This document shows, in pieces, positions 1 through 7,263 of a stretch of DNA of 64,000 bases; the stretch's first letter is position 1, and each line of letters begins with the position of its first letter. Both the position numbers and the translations under genes were made by a program. Below the pieces are notes generated by a model. It did no database searches. It worked only from the letters and a program-made list of their open reading frames with translations, and was not told the origin of the DNA. The DNA is from an uncultured Eubacteriales bacterium (GTDB taxonomy: Bacteria; Bacillota; Clostridia; Oscillospirales; CAG-272), in contig CAKRQL010000013.1 of assembly GCA_934393265.1 (NCBI GenBank), positions 47,066 through 111,065 on the forward strand, written 5' to 3'.

Positions 1-366
1 GATATGCTTTCCCGCCTCGGCGTCCCCGGCGACGCAAAAATAAAGAACCTCTCAAAGGGAACAAAGGAAAAGGTTCAGCTTGTCATGGTCATGTCCCGCC
101 GCGCGCGGCTGTACCTGCTTGACGAGCCGATAAGCGGCGTCGACCCCGCCGCCCGCGATTACATCATATCGACAATTCTCTCCTGCTATTCAAAGGACTC
201 CTCGGTCATAATTTCGACGCACCTTATTGCGGATATCGAGAATGTCATGGACGGCTTCATATTTATAAAGCAGGGGAAGATTGCCTGTATAGGTACGCCG
301 GACGGACTTATGAAGAGCACGGGAAAGACGGTTGACGAGTATTTCCGGGAGGTGTTCAGATGCTGA
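1..366 (+). CDS. ABC transporter ATP-binding protein, C-terminal part (5' end outside window)
   Basis: The frame is open from the first base, so this is the last 121 residues of a longer protein; the in-frame ATG at 4 is probably not the start. Visible motifs are an ABC signature variant (LSKGTKEK), Walker B (LYLLDEP) followed by the D-loop, and the H-loop histidine (STH). Walker A lies upstream of the window. The LSKG(T/M)K signature is typical of two-component ABC exporters with separate ATPase and membrane subunits. The stop overlaps the start of the permease gene (ATGCTGA), so the two are translationally coupled. The substrate cannot be told from sequence. Confidence 0.93.
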   Translation, partial: DMLSRLGVPGDAKIKNLSKGTKEKVQLVMVMSRRARLYLLDEPISGVDPAARDYIISTILSCYSKDSSVIISTHLIADIENVMDGFIFIKQGKIACIGTPDGLMKSTGKTVDEYFREVFRC

Positions 367-1172
367 AAAAGGTATTCAAATATGATTTTCTTGCGATAGC
401 GCGGGTCGCCGTGCCGCTCCTTTCCGTCGTCCTCGGTCTCGGAGTGCTGAACTGCGGGCTTGACGCCATACTGTGTGCAAAGCCGGATATACCGGACAGA
501 TTTCTCTGGGTAACATGGATTGCGACGTCGCTCTTTGTGACCTCCTATATCGCAATTGCCGTACTTGACGTAATTGTTGCGATACAGATATATTCGCGCT
601 ACTACAAGTCGGTGTTTACCGACGAGGGGTATCTGACGCTTGTCCTCCCCGTCTCGACGCACCGCCTCCTCCTCGGCAAGTTCCTTGCCTCCTCTCTCTG
701 GATTGTCATCTCCGCCGCGGCGACGGTCATGTCGATAGTCGTCTCGCTTATTCCCATCATGGTTTCAATGGGCCCCGAGAATACCGCAACCGTCGTCGCC
801 TCGATACTCAGAATGTTTACGGAAAGTATTGAGGAGCTCGGGGTGCTGAATTTCGTCATTCAGATTATCCTCTCCGTCACCGTTCTTATCGAAAATATTC
901 TGATAGTATTCGCCGGAATAACCGCCGGGGCAACCGTAATGAGAAAGCACAGGGTGATAGGCGCCGTTATATTTGTTTATATCGCAAATACCGTTCAGTC
1001 GGTGATGCACAGCATAATACAGGGCGTCCTGACTCCGCTGATTCTGAATGGAGACGTAATGATGTTCTATACCGTCTCAAATATTGTGCAGTTCGTGATA
1101 GCCGCGGTAATCGCGGTTGTAAGCTATTTTGTGACGTATAAGATTGTTCACAGAGGCGTGAACCTTGAGTAA
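360..1172 (+). CDS. ABC transporter permease subunit
   Basis: A 270-residue very hydrophobic protein with about six predicted membrane segments (near residues 10-38, 45-75, 100-128, 160-190, 200-222 and 235-260) and few motifs. Its start overlaps the end of the ATPase gene by seven bases, the usual arrangement for an ABC-2 type exporter in which this subunit forms the membrane channel. It is probably the membrane partner of the preceding ATPase. A strong hairpin terminator follows, so the operon ends here. Bacteriocin or antibiotic export is common for such pairs but nothing in the sequence shows it. Confidence 0.85.
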   Translation: MLKKVFKYDFLAIARVAVPLLSVVLGLGVLNCGLDAILCAKPDIPDRFLWVTWIATSLFVTSYIAIAVLDVIVAIQIYSRYYKSVFTDEGYLTLVLPVSTHRLLLGKFLASSLWIVISAAATVMSIVVSLIPIMVSMGPENTATVVASILRMFTESIEELGVLNFVIQIILSVTVLIENILIVFAGITAGATVMRKHRVIGAVIFVYIANTVQSVMHSIIQGVLTPLILNGDVMMFYTVSNIVQFVIAAVIAVVSYFVTYKIVHRGVNLE

Positions 1173-1226
1173 AAACCGCCACGGGCAGTGCAGACCGGGA
1201 AACGCCGGGAAATAATAAAATAAAAG

Positions 1227-1268
1227 CCGCCACCCGGTATAAATGATACACGGGTGGCGGTATTTTTT
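1227..1268 (+). terminator. Rho-independent terminator after the ABC operon
   Basis: A perfect 10-bp stem (CCGCCACCCG / CGGGTGGCGG) with a 14-base loop is followed by TATTTTTT. It sits between the rightward ABC operon and the end of the leftward membrane protein gene. Confidence 0.9.
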
Positions 1269-1273
1269 GCGCC

Positions 1274-1738
1274 TTACTTAAGGAAGCCGAGAAATCCGAC
1301 GAATCCGTAGCAGGCGAGCGTCATTATCACCCCGCAGGCGATAACGCCGAGGAACACCGTGAAAAATGAGCGCCACCTCGGGAGCGAAAACAGCGACGAA
1401 ACGAGCGAGCCGGTCCATGCCCCCGTCCCGGGGACGGGCAGGGCAACGAAGAGGAAGAGCCCGATAAACGAGGTCGTGACTATCTTCTCGGAGTTCTTTT
1501 CCGCCCTCCGACGGAGCCAACCGACAATCGGCTTGAACGGCTTGAATTTTTCGAGCCAGTCGAGTATCTTCGGTATGAACATCAGAATAAACGGAATGGG
1601 CACCATGTTCCCGATGATGCATACCGGGAGATTTATATACCACGGGAGCCCGAGCGCGGTGCCGAGGATTACCCCGCCGCGCAGCTCCACGAGCGGGAGC
1701 ATGGACATAAAAAATACGTAGAGAATATGCGGAATCAT
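1274..1738 (-). CDS. Small multidrug export family membrane protein (Sm_multidrug_ex, PF06695)
   Basis: A 154-residue integral membrane protein with the family's recognisable segments: PLVELRGGV near the N terminus and LPVPGTGAWTG in the middle, with four to five hydrophobic stretches. Despite the family name, the transport function is poorly established. The ATG overlaps the stop of the upstream gene (ATGA), so it is translated with the 166-residue membrane protein, last in a leftward transcript that probably begins at the AraC-type regulator. A few codons separate its stop from the convergent terminator. Confidence 0.85.
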   Translation of the reverse strand: MIPHILYVFFMSMLPLVELRGGVILGTALGLPWYINLPVCIIGNMVPIPFILMFIPKILDWLEKFKPFKPIVGWLRRRAEKNSEKIVTTSFIGLFLFVALPVPGTGAWTGSLVSSLFSLPRWRSFFTVFLGVIACGVIMTLACYGFVGFLGFLK

Positions 1739-2235
1739 TCGTGTGTACCCTCGTTTTTGTCACATGAGTTGCCTGAGCGCGCTATCTTTATATCGAGCAC
1801 CAGCGCGGTTATACTGACCGCGAGCGCGGGGACGAAGATTGCAAGGTTTGCGGGGGAGGGGTTGTCGCCGAAGAGGGTAACGAAGCCGATAACCGAAAGT
1901 ACAGCCCAGAAGATTACCGAGAGCACGTCGAATACCGCACACGCGCGCGATGGCGCGACCGTTCGCCTCGCCGTCTGTATTATCTTGACCGTCAGAACCG
2001 CACATATAAATATCATTATAACGGCGACGATGATTTCAAAAACTATAAACATCGCGATTACAATCGCGAGCCCTATTCCCGCGCCGATAGCCCCCATTCC
2101 GGCGTCGGAGAAATCGGTGTTCTGAAGCTCACGGATGGCGATATTCAGCTGTACGAATATCACGACGCAGAGCGCGAGCAGAATCGCATAGCAGACGATT
2201 ACGGCAATGTTACGTTTAAGATTTTTCTTTTCCAT
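1735..2235 (-). CDS. Hypothetical four-helix membrane protein
   Basis: A 166-residue protein with four hydrophobic segments (about residues 8-30, 48-82, 100-122 and 130-150) and a short polar C terminus. I do not recognise a family. The start has a good ribosome binding site (GAGGTGACGCT before ATG). It lies 41 bases after rlmD and overlaps the next gene by four bases, so it is in the same leftward transcript. Its pairing with a PF06695 protein may mean the two act together at the membrane, but that is only inference from operon structure. Confidence 0.75.
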   Translation of the reverse strand: MEKKNLKRNIAVIVCYAILLALCVVIFVQLNIAIRELQNTDFSDAGMGAIGAGIGLAIVIAMFIVFEIIVAVIMIFICAVLTVKIIQTARRTVAPSRACAVFDVLSVIFWAVLSVIGFVTLFGDNPSPANLAIFVPALAVSITALVLDIKIARSGNSCDKNEGTHE

Positions 2236-2276
2236 AGCGTCACCTCACATAAATTTCTGTTGTTGCGTTGTTTTCG

Positions 2277-3656
2277 TCATTTTGTAGACCTCGTCAGCCG
2301 GACGACAGCCTCACAGTGTCCCGTCCCGGGGAAGAGGTCAAACGGGGTCACGTCTCCGGGTGTGTAGCCGTATTCGGCGAGTCGGGCGACATCCCGCGCG
2401 AGCGTCGCGGTGTTGCAGGATATGTAGATTATTCTTTCCGGGGAGAGTGTGCCTAAAAAGTCTACGAGTCCCTCGTCACACCCCGCGCGCGGAGGGTCAA
2501 TGACGCAGATGCCGGGGCGTATCGGCTCGCCCCGCTCCGCCTCCGCCGCGGAGAGCAGGCGCGCGGTGTCCGCCGCGTCCCCGAGGTAAAATGCGGCATT
2601 GGCTATACCGTTATCGCGGGCGTTCTTTTTCGCACATTCGACAGCCTCCGGCACTATCTCTATACCGGTGACCCGCCGTACCGCGTGCGCCATCGAGAGA
2701 CCGATTGAGCCCGCGCCGCAGAAGAGGTCGAGCAGCTCCTCGTCACCTTTCGGCTCCGCGAGCGCGAGAGCCTTTTCATAGAGCAGCTCCGCCATTGCGT
2801 GGTTGACCTGGTAGAATGCCGCGGGCGAGAGCGTGAGCCGCACCCCGGCGAGCGTGTCGGTGATATAGTCCCTGCCGTATACGGTTATGTATTTTTTGCC
2901 GAGCACGACGTTTGTATTCTCGCGGTTCTCGTTGAGGAGAAAGCCGACTATCTCGGGGAATCCGCGGCGCAGCTCCTCTGCGAGATTATCTGCATAGGGG
3001 AGCGACACACCGTTTATAACGAGCGTCAGCAGCACCTCGCGGCTCACCTCTCCCCGCCGCAGATATATGTGGCGGAGCAGTCCGTGCCCGCTCTCCTCGT
3101 CGTATACGCTTATCCGCTTCCGTTTGAAAAAGTCGCGGAGCAGGGAATTGATACGCCCGAATATTTCCGGCGCGGCGGGACAGTCCGCTGCCTCCGTGAC
3201 ACGGTGGCTCTTCGGCGCGTAAAACCCTATTACATAGTCGCCGTCTTTTGTCAGCCCGATGGGATACTGTGCCTTGTTGCGGTAGCCGCATGTGCGCCCG
3301 TTCGTGACTACGGGCAGGACCGAAACCTCCGGGAGCCCGGCTTTGCGGAAATTCTCCCGCACCGTCCGCTCCTTTATCCTGAGCTCCTCATAGTAGTCAA
3401 TGTCCCGGTAGGCACACCCGCGACAGTGTGCGGTGTGACACCGCCCGTCGGTACGGTGGGGAGACGGCACAAGGATTTTTTCGCACCTCGCGACGGCGTA
3501 GGTGGAGTTGACCTTTATTATCCGACATTCGACTGTGTCGCCGCCGACGCCCCCGGAGACAAAGACCGTGACGCCGTCAGAGTGCCCGACGCCAAAGCCT
3601 AAATTGTTCGTGTCCGTGAGCGTGAGCCGCAGGAGGTCGTTCTTCTTGAAATTCAT
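2277..3656 (-). CDS. rlmD: 23S rRNA (uracil-C5)-methyltransferase, RumA/RlmD family
   Basis: The 459-residue length and domain order fit the RumA family: an N-terminal TRAM domain (about 1-58), an iron-sulfur cluster region with C73, C78 and C81 (motif CHTAHCRGC) plus a later cysteine, then a SAM-binding methyltransferase fold (LLDLFCGAGSIGLSMAH). The catalytic loop YISCNTATLARD near residue 417 supplies the nucleophilic cysteine, and DPPRAG precedes it. The family methylates uracil 1939 of 23S rRNA; Gram-positive members often modify U747 as well (RlmCD), so the exact site is uncertain. The start is preceded by AGAGGATTTTC. It follows the AraC-type gene by 32 bases on the same strand. Confidence 0.93.
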   Translation of the reverse strand: MNFKKNDLLRLTLTDTNNLGFGVGHSDGVTVFVSGGVGGDTVECRIIKVNSTYAVARCEKILVPSPHRTDGRCHTAHCRGCAYRDIDYYEELRIKERTVRENFRKAGLPEVSVLPVVTNGRTCGYRNKAQYPIGLTKDGDYVIGFYAPKSHRVTEAADCPAAPEIFGRINSLLRDFFKRKRISVYDEESGHGLLRHIYLRRGEVSREVLLTLVINGVSLPYADNLAEELRRGFPEIVGFLLNENRENTNVVLGKKYITVYGRDYITDTLAGVRLTLSPAAFYQVNHAMAELLYEKALALAEPKGDEELLDLFCGAGSIGLSMAHAVRRVTGIEIVPEAVECAKKNARDNGIANAAFYLGDAADTARLLSAAEAERGEPIRPGICVIDPPRAGCDEGLVDFLGTLSPERIIYISCNTATLARDVARLAEYGYTPGDVTPFDLFPGTGHCEAVVRLTRSTK

Positions 3657-3688
3657 GAAAATCCTCTGTAATTGTAAGCTTATATTTA

Positions 3689-4531
3689 CTAAATGAACTC
3701 CTCACGCGCCTTATCGCGAAACGCCTTCGGCGTCGCCCCGTACACGGATTTGAAGGCTTTTGTGAAGTATGACGGGTCGGAAAAGCCGCAGAGCTCGGAT
3801 ATTTCGTTTATCGTCTTTTCCGTTTCACACAGCATATTTGCGGCGAGGCGCAGACGGTAGGAAACTATGTACTGGTGGAGGGTGACGCCCTTTCTGTCCT
3901 TTAACATCCGGCTGACATAGAACGGGTGATAGCCGAACATCGCGCCGATCTCGGTATTGGATATATCCTCAGCGCAGTTGTCGCGTATATAGGAGTCGAG
4001 CGCACGGACCATCCGCGCCGGGAGCGCGTGCTCGTCGGCGGTCTCCGCCGCGGCAAGGAGTACGAGCTTTAACATCGCGGAGATCTCCGCGCGGTATGAG
4101 CCCTCGCCGCTTGTGAATATGTGGTACATCTCGGTGAAAGTGTCGCGCCTGTCCGCCATATCCCCGACAAAGAGCGGGCGGTCAAACGGCAGTAGGTCGC
4201 AGGTGTGACACTCCTCCGCGGAAAAATCCGCGGCGCGCACAGCCGGTATCGCGGCGTCCGTCGGCTCGGGTCTGCCGTCCGTCAGGTCGCATTGTATTAC
4301 AACTGCGCGAAAGCGGTTGCTCCGCAGTGTGAACGGTGTTCCCGCAGGGACGAAAAGGAAATTTCCCGGCGCGAGGCGCATTTTTTTCCCGCCCTCGGGC
4401 GTAAGCTGCAATTCGCCCGAGAACATGTATATGATACGGCAGTCATAAGCCGTCACAGGCTCTGTATATTTTATTCCGCGGTCATAGAGCGCGACGCTCC
4501 GTATAACCGGGTTCAGTCGTGTGTAATCCAT
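3689..4531 (-). CDS. AraC family transcriptional regulator
   Basis: A 280-residue regulator with an N-terminal cupin-like sugar or effector binding half and a C-terminal double helix-turn-helix (about residues 180-275, ending in the typical FSDPSYFTKAFKSVYGATPKAFR). The start chosen is the ATG at 4531, because it carries a strong GGAGGTAAG ribosome binding site. The longer reading from 4603 would begin inside the -35 box of the promoter at 4575-4603. Such regulators usually control sugar or metabolite genes. The only downstream genes here are rlmD and two membrane proteins, so the target is unclear. Confidence 0.9.
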   Translation of the reverse strand: MDYTRLNPVIRSVALYDRGIKYTEPVTAYDCRIIYMFSGELQLTPEGGKKMRLAPGNFLFVPAGTPFTLRSNRFRAVVIQCDLTDGRPEPTDAAIPAVRAADFSAEECHTCDLLPFDRPLFVGDMADRRDTFTEMYHIFTSGEGSYRAEISAMLKLVLLAAAETADEHALPARMVRALDSYIRDNCAEDISNTEIGAMFGYHPFYVSRMLKDRKGVTLHQYIVSYRLRLAANMLCETEKTINEISELCGFSDPSYFTKAFKSVYGATPKAFRDKAREEFI

Positions 4532-4574
4532 CTTACCTCCGGGTTGCTGTCTATCGGATAGCTCTTCCGGTTTC

Positions 4575-4603
4575 ATTTTAACATATGCGCGCAAAAAAAG
4601 CAA
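4575..4603 (-). promoter_or_regulatory. Sigma-A type promoter of the AraC-rlmD transcript
   Basis: Read leftward, TTGCTT and TAAAAT are separated by 17 bases, about 45 bases before the ATG at 4531. This position excludes the upstream start codons of the AraC gene. Confidence 0.7.
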
Positions 4604-4696
4604 GAATAATTGAAATTTTACGGCGCGGCTTGCTCCCGCCGAGCGCTGTCAAGACTGCCCGTTTATTAAAATTGATAGTCGAAGGCGCGGGTAAAA

Positions 4697-4743
4697 AGGC
4701 TCCCTCGGGAGGGAGCTGGCGCCGTAGGCGACTGAAGGAGCCT
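4697..4743. repeat. Single palindromic intergenic element with nested stems
   Basis: The outer arms AGGCTCC (4697-4703) and GGAGCCT (4737-4743) are complementary. Inside is a second hairpin, CTCCCTC-GG-GAGGGAG, and then GGCGCCGTAGGCG. The whole can fold into a three-way junction. From memory, elements of the form GGCTCCCT...AGGGAGCTGGC...GACTGA are scattered through genomes of gut Firmicutes; I cannot confirm it here. Only one copy was seen in this window. It resembles a REP-type or MITE-like element. Confidence 0.6.
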
Positions 4744-4799
4744 GTCGTGTTCAAAACTAACTGTTCAAATAGATTGAGAAAGCACAAAGAAAAGATAGA

Positions 4800-4814
4800 G
4801 ACTCGTGGGAGAAT
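4800..4814 (-). repeat. 15-bp duplicate of the tRNA-Glu 3' end
   Basis: GACTCGTGGGAGAAT occurs here and again at 5009-5023 inside the tRNA gene, where it is the 3' acceptor strand plus part of the T arm. The two copies are direct repeats 209 bases apart. Duplication of a tRNA 3' end is the usual mark of an integration site. The intervening DNA has no gene, so this would be a decayed scar. Confidence 0.55.
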
Positions 4815-4967
4815 TTGCCGTCGCTTTAATTGTCTCCGGAGGAGACGCGCCGGCAATATTTCGCCCTCCCAACCGCGAGCTGCGGTTTCTTCTTTACTTT
4901 ACCGCGAACACAGCGAGGTCTTGCAGTTACTCGGGCGCGGTGGAGTTCGATTCGGAACGAGGTAGCA

Positions 4968-5004
4968 AAAAGGAACGGCACCCCTATGGGATGCCGTTCC
5001 TTTT
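4968..5004 (-). terminator. Terminator of tRNA-Glu
   Basis: The stem GGAACGGCA / TGCCGTTCC with an 11-base loop lies directly after the CCA end. Reading leftward it is followed by TTTTT (4968-4972). The flanking A and T runs make it able to act in both directions. Confidence 0.85.
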
Positions 5005-5079
5005 TGGTGACTCGTGGGAGAATCGAACTCCCGTTTCAGCCTTGAGAGGGCCGTGTCTTAGCCGCTTGACCAACGAGCC
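5005..5079 (-). tRNA. tRNA-Glu (anticodon CTC)
   Basis: The reverse strand folds into a complete cloverleaf. The acceptor GGCTCGT pairs with ACGAGTC (one G-U). The anticodon stem is CGGCC / GGCTG with loop CTCTCAA, giving anticodon CTC, which reads GAG. A T loop TTCGATT is present and the CCA end is encoded (5005-5007). A consensus promoter lies 20 bases upstream and a hairpin terminator follows at once. The minor CTC isoacceptor suits a genome rich in GAG codons, as seen in the neighbouring genes. Confidence 0.95.
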
Positions 5080-5098
5080 GTCTTGCGATTGCCCGTTT

Positions 5099-5127
5099 AT
5101 TCTATCATAAACTTTTCCCGTTGTCAA
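5099..5127 (-). promoter_or_regulatory. Promoter of tRNA-Glu
   Basis: Read leftward: TTGACA, 17 bases, TAGAAT, with TGA directly before the -10 (extended -10). It is one of the strongest promoter matches in the window. Confidence 0.88.
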
Positions 5128-5149
5128 GTGGTATTGTGAATATTTTTAT

Positions 5150-6538
5150 TTAACTCTGAAAATCCTTTGCGCCGCCGTTTATCTGCTTCTCCGTCGCGCG
5201 GAGCGTCGGGAAATAGAGAACAAGGTAGATGAGAATTGTAACCGCCCATGAAATCGGATATATCGCATATATCGCCGATATGTCCGTCCAGAGGAAACGG
5301 AACACCGTCCCGAGCCATATTATACGGAGAATACAGCTGCCGGACAGGGAGACCACCATTGCCGTCGTCGATTTCCCCATTCCGCGCATAGCGCTTGACA
5401 GCGTATCCATAATTCCGCAGAGGAAGTAGAAGGTCGCGAGAATGTAGAGTCTCTCTTCCGCGTAGGCTATCGTCTCCGGGTTGTCGGTCATTATCCGGAC
5501 GAGCGGCTCGCGCAAGAGAATTACCCCTCCGCCGACAACGAACCATACCGCCATGACGGCGACAATCGACATCCGCACAGACCGGCGCATACGCCGTATG
5601 TTCCCGGCACCGAGATTCTGACTGACGAATGCAAGTGCCGCGAGCGACACGCCGTACATCGCATTGTAAATGAATGAATCAAACTGCGAGCCTATCGTAT
5701 TTCCCGCCATCGCGTTTTTTCCGAACGAGTTGATTGATGACTGTATAAGCACGTTCGAGAGCGAGAAAACGCAGCCCTGGAGCCCGGCGGGGAGCCCCAT
5801 TTTCGTTAGCGGTACGAGCTCACGCACCGAGAGCTTTATATACTTTTTCTCAATGTGTGCATAGCCGTCGTTCTTCGCCATTGCGATAAGCGAGAGAACA
5901 GAGGATATGAGCTGAGAGACAACCGTGGCAATCGCAACGCCCTCGACGTCAAGGTGCACGACAGCGACGAAGAAAACATTCAGAATGACGTTCACAATTC
6001 CGCTTATAACAAGATAGATGAGCGGGCGGACCGTGTCGCCGACCGCGCGGAGTATCGACGCGCAGAAATTGTAGAGCATTATTATCGGCATACCTATGAA
6101 GTATATCCGCATGTAAGTGCACGCCATGTCGAGCACCTCGGGGTCACAGTCCATGAGTATAAGGATAGGGCGCGAGAGTGCAACGCCGATTACCGCGAGT
6201 ATCGCACCGAAGAATACGGAGATGAAGACGGAAGTGCCGATAACCCGGTGCGCCCCGTCGCGGTCCCCCTCTCCGACACGGCGCGCAACAATGACATTCG
6301 CGCCTATCGACAGACCGACGAAAAGACCTATTATAAGATTTGTGACCGCTCCCGTAGCGCCGACCGCAGCGACAGCCGCGTCGCCCGCGTCCCCGAGAAA
6401 GATACCGAGCACCGCGACATCCGCCGCGTTGAAGAGTATCTGGAGGATATTTGTGGCAATAAGCGGGAGAGCATACAAAAGCAGCTTCGGGAGTATAGCT
6501 CCCTCGCACAGATTCATCTCGTGATTTTTCAGCTTCAT
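5150..6538 (-). CDS. MATE family efflux transporter
   Basis: A 462-residue polytopic membrane protein with about twelve hydrophobic helices in two similar halves, typical of the MatE family (DinF/NorM relatives). The N-terminal AALPLIATNILQILFNAADV-like stretch and the internal LPAGLQGCVFSLSNVLIQSSIN segment are characteristic. Members export cationic drugs or metabolites in exchange for Na+ or H+; the substrate is unknown. The start has a GGAGGTCGGTT ribosome binding site and a promoter about 50 bases upstream. A second MATE gene lies at 34486-35883. It is divergent from pyrR. Confidence 0.93.
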   Translation of the reverse strand: MKLKNHEMNLCEGAILPKLLLYALPLIATNILQILFNAADVAVLGIFLGDAGDAAVAAVGATGAVTNLIIGLFVGLSIGANVIVARRVGEGDRDGAHRVIGTSVFISVFFGAILAVIGVALSRPILILMDCDPEVLDMACTYMRIYFIGMPIIMLYNFCASILRAVGDTVRPLIYLVISGIVNVILNVFFVAVVHLDVEGVAIATVVSQLISSVLSLIAMAKNDGYAHIEKKYIKLSVRELVPLTKMGLPAGLQGCVFSLSNVLIQSSINSFGKNAMAGNTIGSQFDSFIYNAMYGVSLAALAFVSQNLGAGNIRRMRRSVRMSIVAVMAVWFVVGGGVILLREPLVRIMTDNPETIAYAEERLYILATFYFLCGIMDTLSSAMRGMGKSTTAMVVSLSGSCILRIIWLGTVFRFLWTDISAIYAIYPISWAVTILIYLVLYFPTLRATEKQINGGAKDFQS

Positions 6539-6585
6539 AACCGACCTCCGATCACAGTCGCCGTATACGTCGGCGGGCGAATGAG

Positions 6586-6614
6586 ATTATACCACCGTCC
6601 CGACGGGAAGTCAA
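6586..6614 (-). promoter_or_regulatory. Promoter of the MATE gene
   Basis: Read leftward: TTGACT, 17 bases, TATAAT. It is back to back with the pyrR promoter, with about 30 bases between the two -35 boxes. Confidence 0.8.
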
Positions 6615-6646
6615 TACCCCGGATAATTAATTTATCTTCAATATAC

Positions 6647-6675
6647 TTGATTTGAATGACTGTATGGTGTATACT
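6647..6675 (+). promoter_or_regulatory. Promoter of pyrR-fhs
   Basis: TTGATT, 17 bases, TATACT, about 43 bases before the pyrR ATG. The leader is too short to hold the anti-antiterminator/terminator pair through which PyrR usually acts. Confidence 0.65.
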
Positions 6676-6717
6676 GTATTATACTACCGCAGCACCGTAT
6701 GTCAGGAGGACAGCCCT

Positions 6718-7263
6718 ATGACCGAGAAGGCACAGATAATGGACGGCGCGACGCTTAACCGCACAGTCGCGCGTATATCTCACGAGATAACCGAGCGCAA
6801 TCACGGAGTCGCCGACCTTTGTATTCTGGGGGTGAAGCGGCGCGGGGTTCCCCTCGCGCGCAGAATATGCGATTACCTCAATGCCTTTGAGGGAGAGCGC
6901 GTCCCGCTCGGAGAGCTCGATATAACCTATCAGCGCGACGACCTCGACGACGAGGGAAAGCGCGCCGCGGCAACAGGCTCCGAGATCCCCTGTGATCTGA
7001 CGGATAAGACCGTCATAATAGTCGACGACGTGCTCTATACCGGCAGGACGGCGAGGGCATCGATAGATACCGTTTTCAGATACGGCAGACCCCGCTCGGT
7101 ACAGCTCGTCACCCTTGTCGATCGCGGGCACCGCGAGCTGCCGATACGCCCGGATTACGTCGGAAAGAACGTCCCGACCTCGAAGAGCGAGACGGTCTCG
7201 GTCCGCTTTGAGGAGCTTGACGGCGAGACCGGAGTTTATATATGCGAAGGAGACGGAAAATGA
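6718..7263 (+). CDS. pyrR: Bifunctional pyrimidine regulatory protein / uracil phosphoribosyltransferase PyrR
   Basis: A 181-residue protein starting [10 protein letters not shown], as PyrR proteins do; the ATG at 6718 has a CAGGAGGACAG ribosome binding site, so the longer frame from 6652 is not used. The PRPP-binding motif is [16 protein letters not shown]. The family binds pyr-operon mRNA leaders in response to UMP and also makes UMP from uracil and PRPP. No pyrimidine genes follow. Instead the stop overlaps fhs (ATGA), so here pyrR is in an operon with one-carbon metabolism. Regulation of pyr genes would have to be in trans. Confidence 0.95.
   Translation: MTEKAQIMDGATLNRTVARISHEITERNHGVADLCILGVKRRGVPLARRICDYLNAFEGERVPLGELDITYQRDDLDDEGKRAAATGSEIPCDLTDKTVIIVDDVLYTGRTARASIDTVFRYGRPRSVQLVTLVDRGHRELPIRPDYVGKNVPTSKSETVSVRFEELDGETGVYICEGDGK

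Noticed and set aside
4800..4823. A second tRNA-Glu gene or tRNA pseudogene
   Set aside because: Only 15 bases match; no anticodon arm, D arm or acceptor partner is present, so it is listed as a repeat, not a tRNA.
4585..5110. Several + strand frames through the spacer and tRNA-Glu region
   Set aside because: They run across the palindromic element, the tRNA and its terminator. Phrases such as WENRTPVSALRGP are the familiar false translation of a tRNA.
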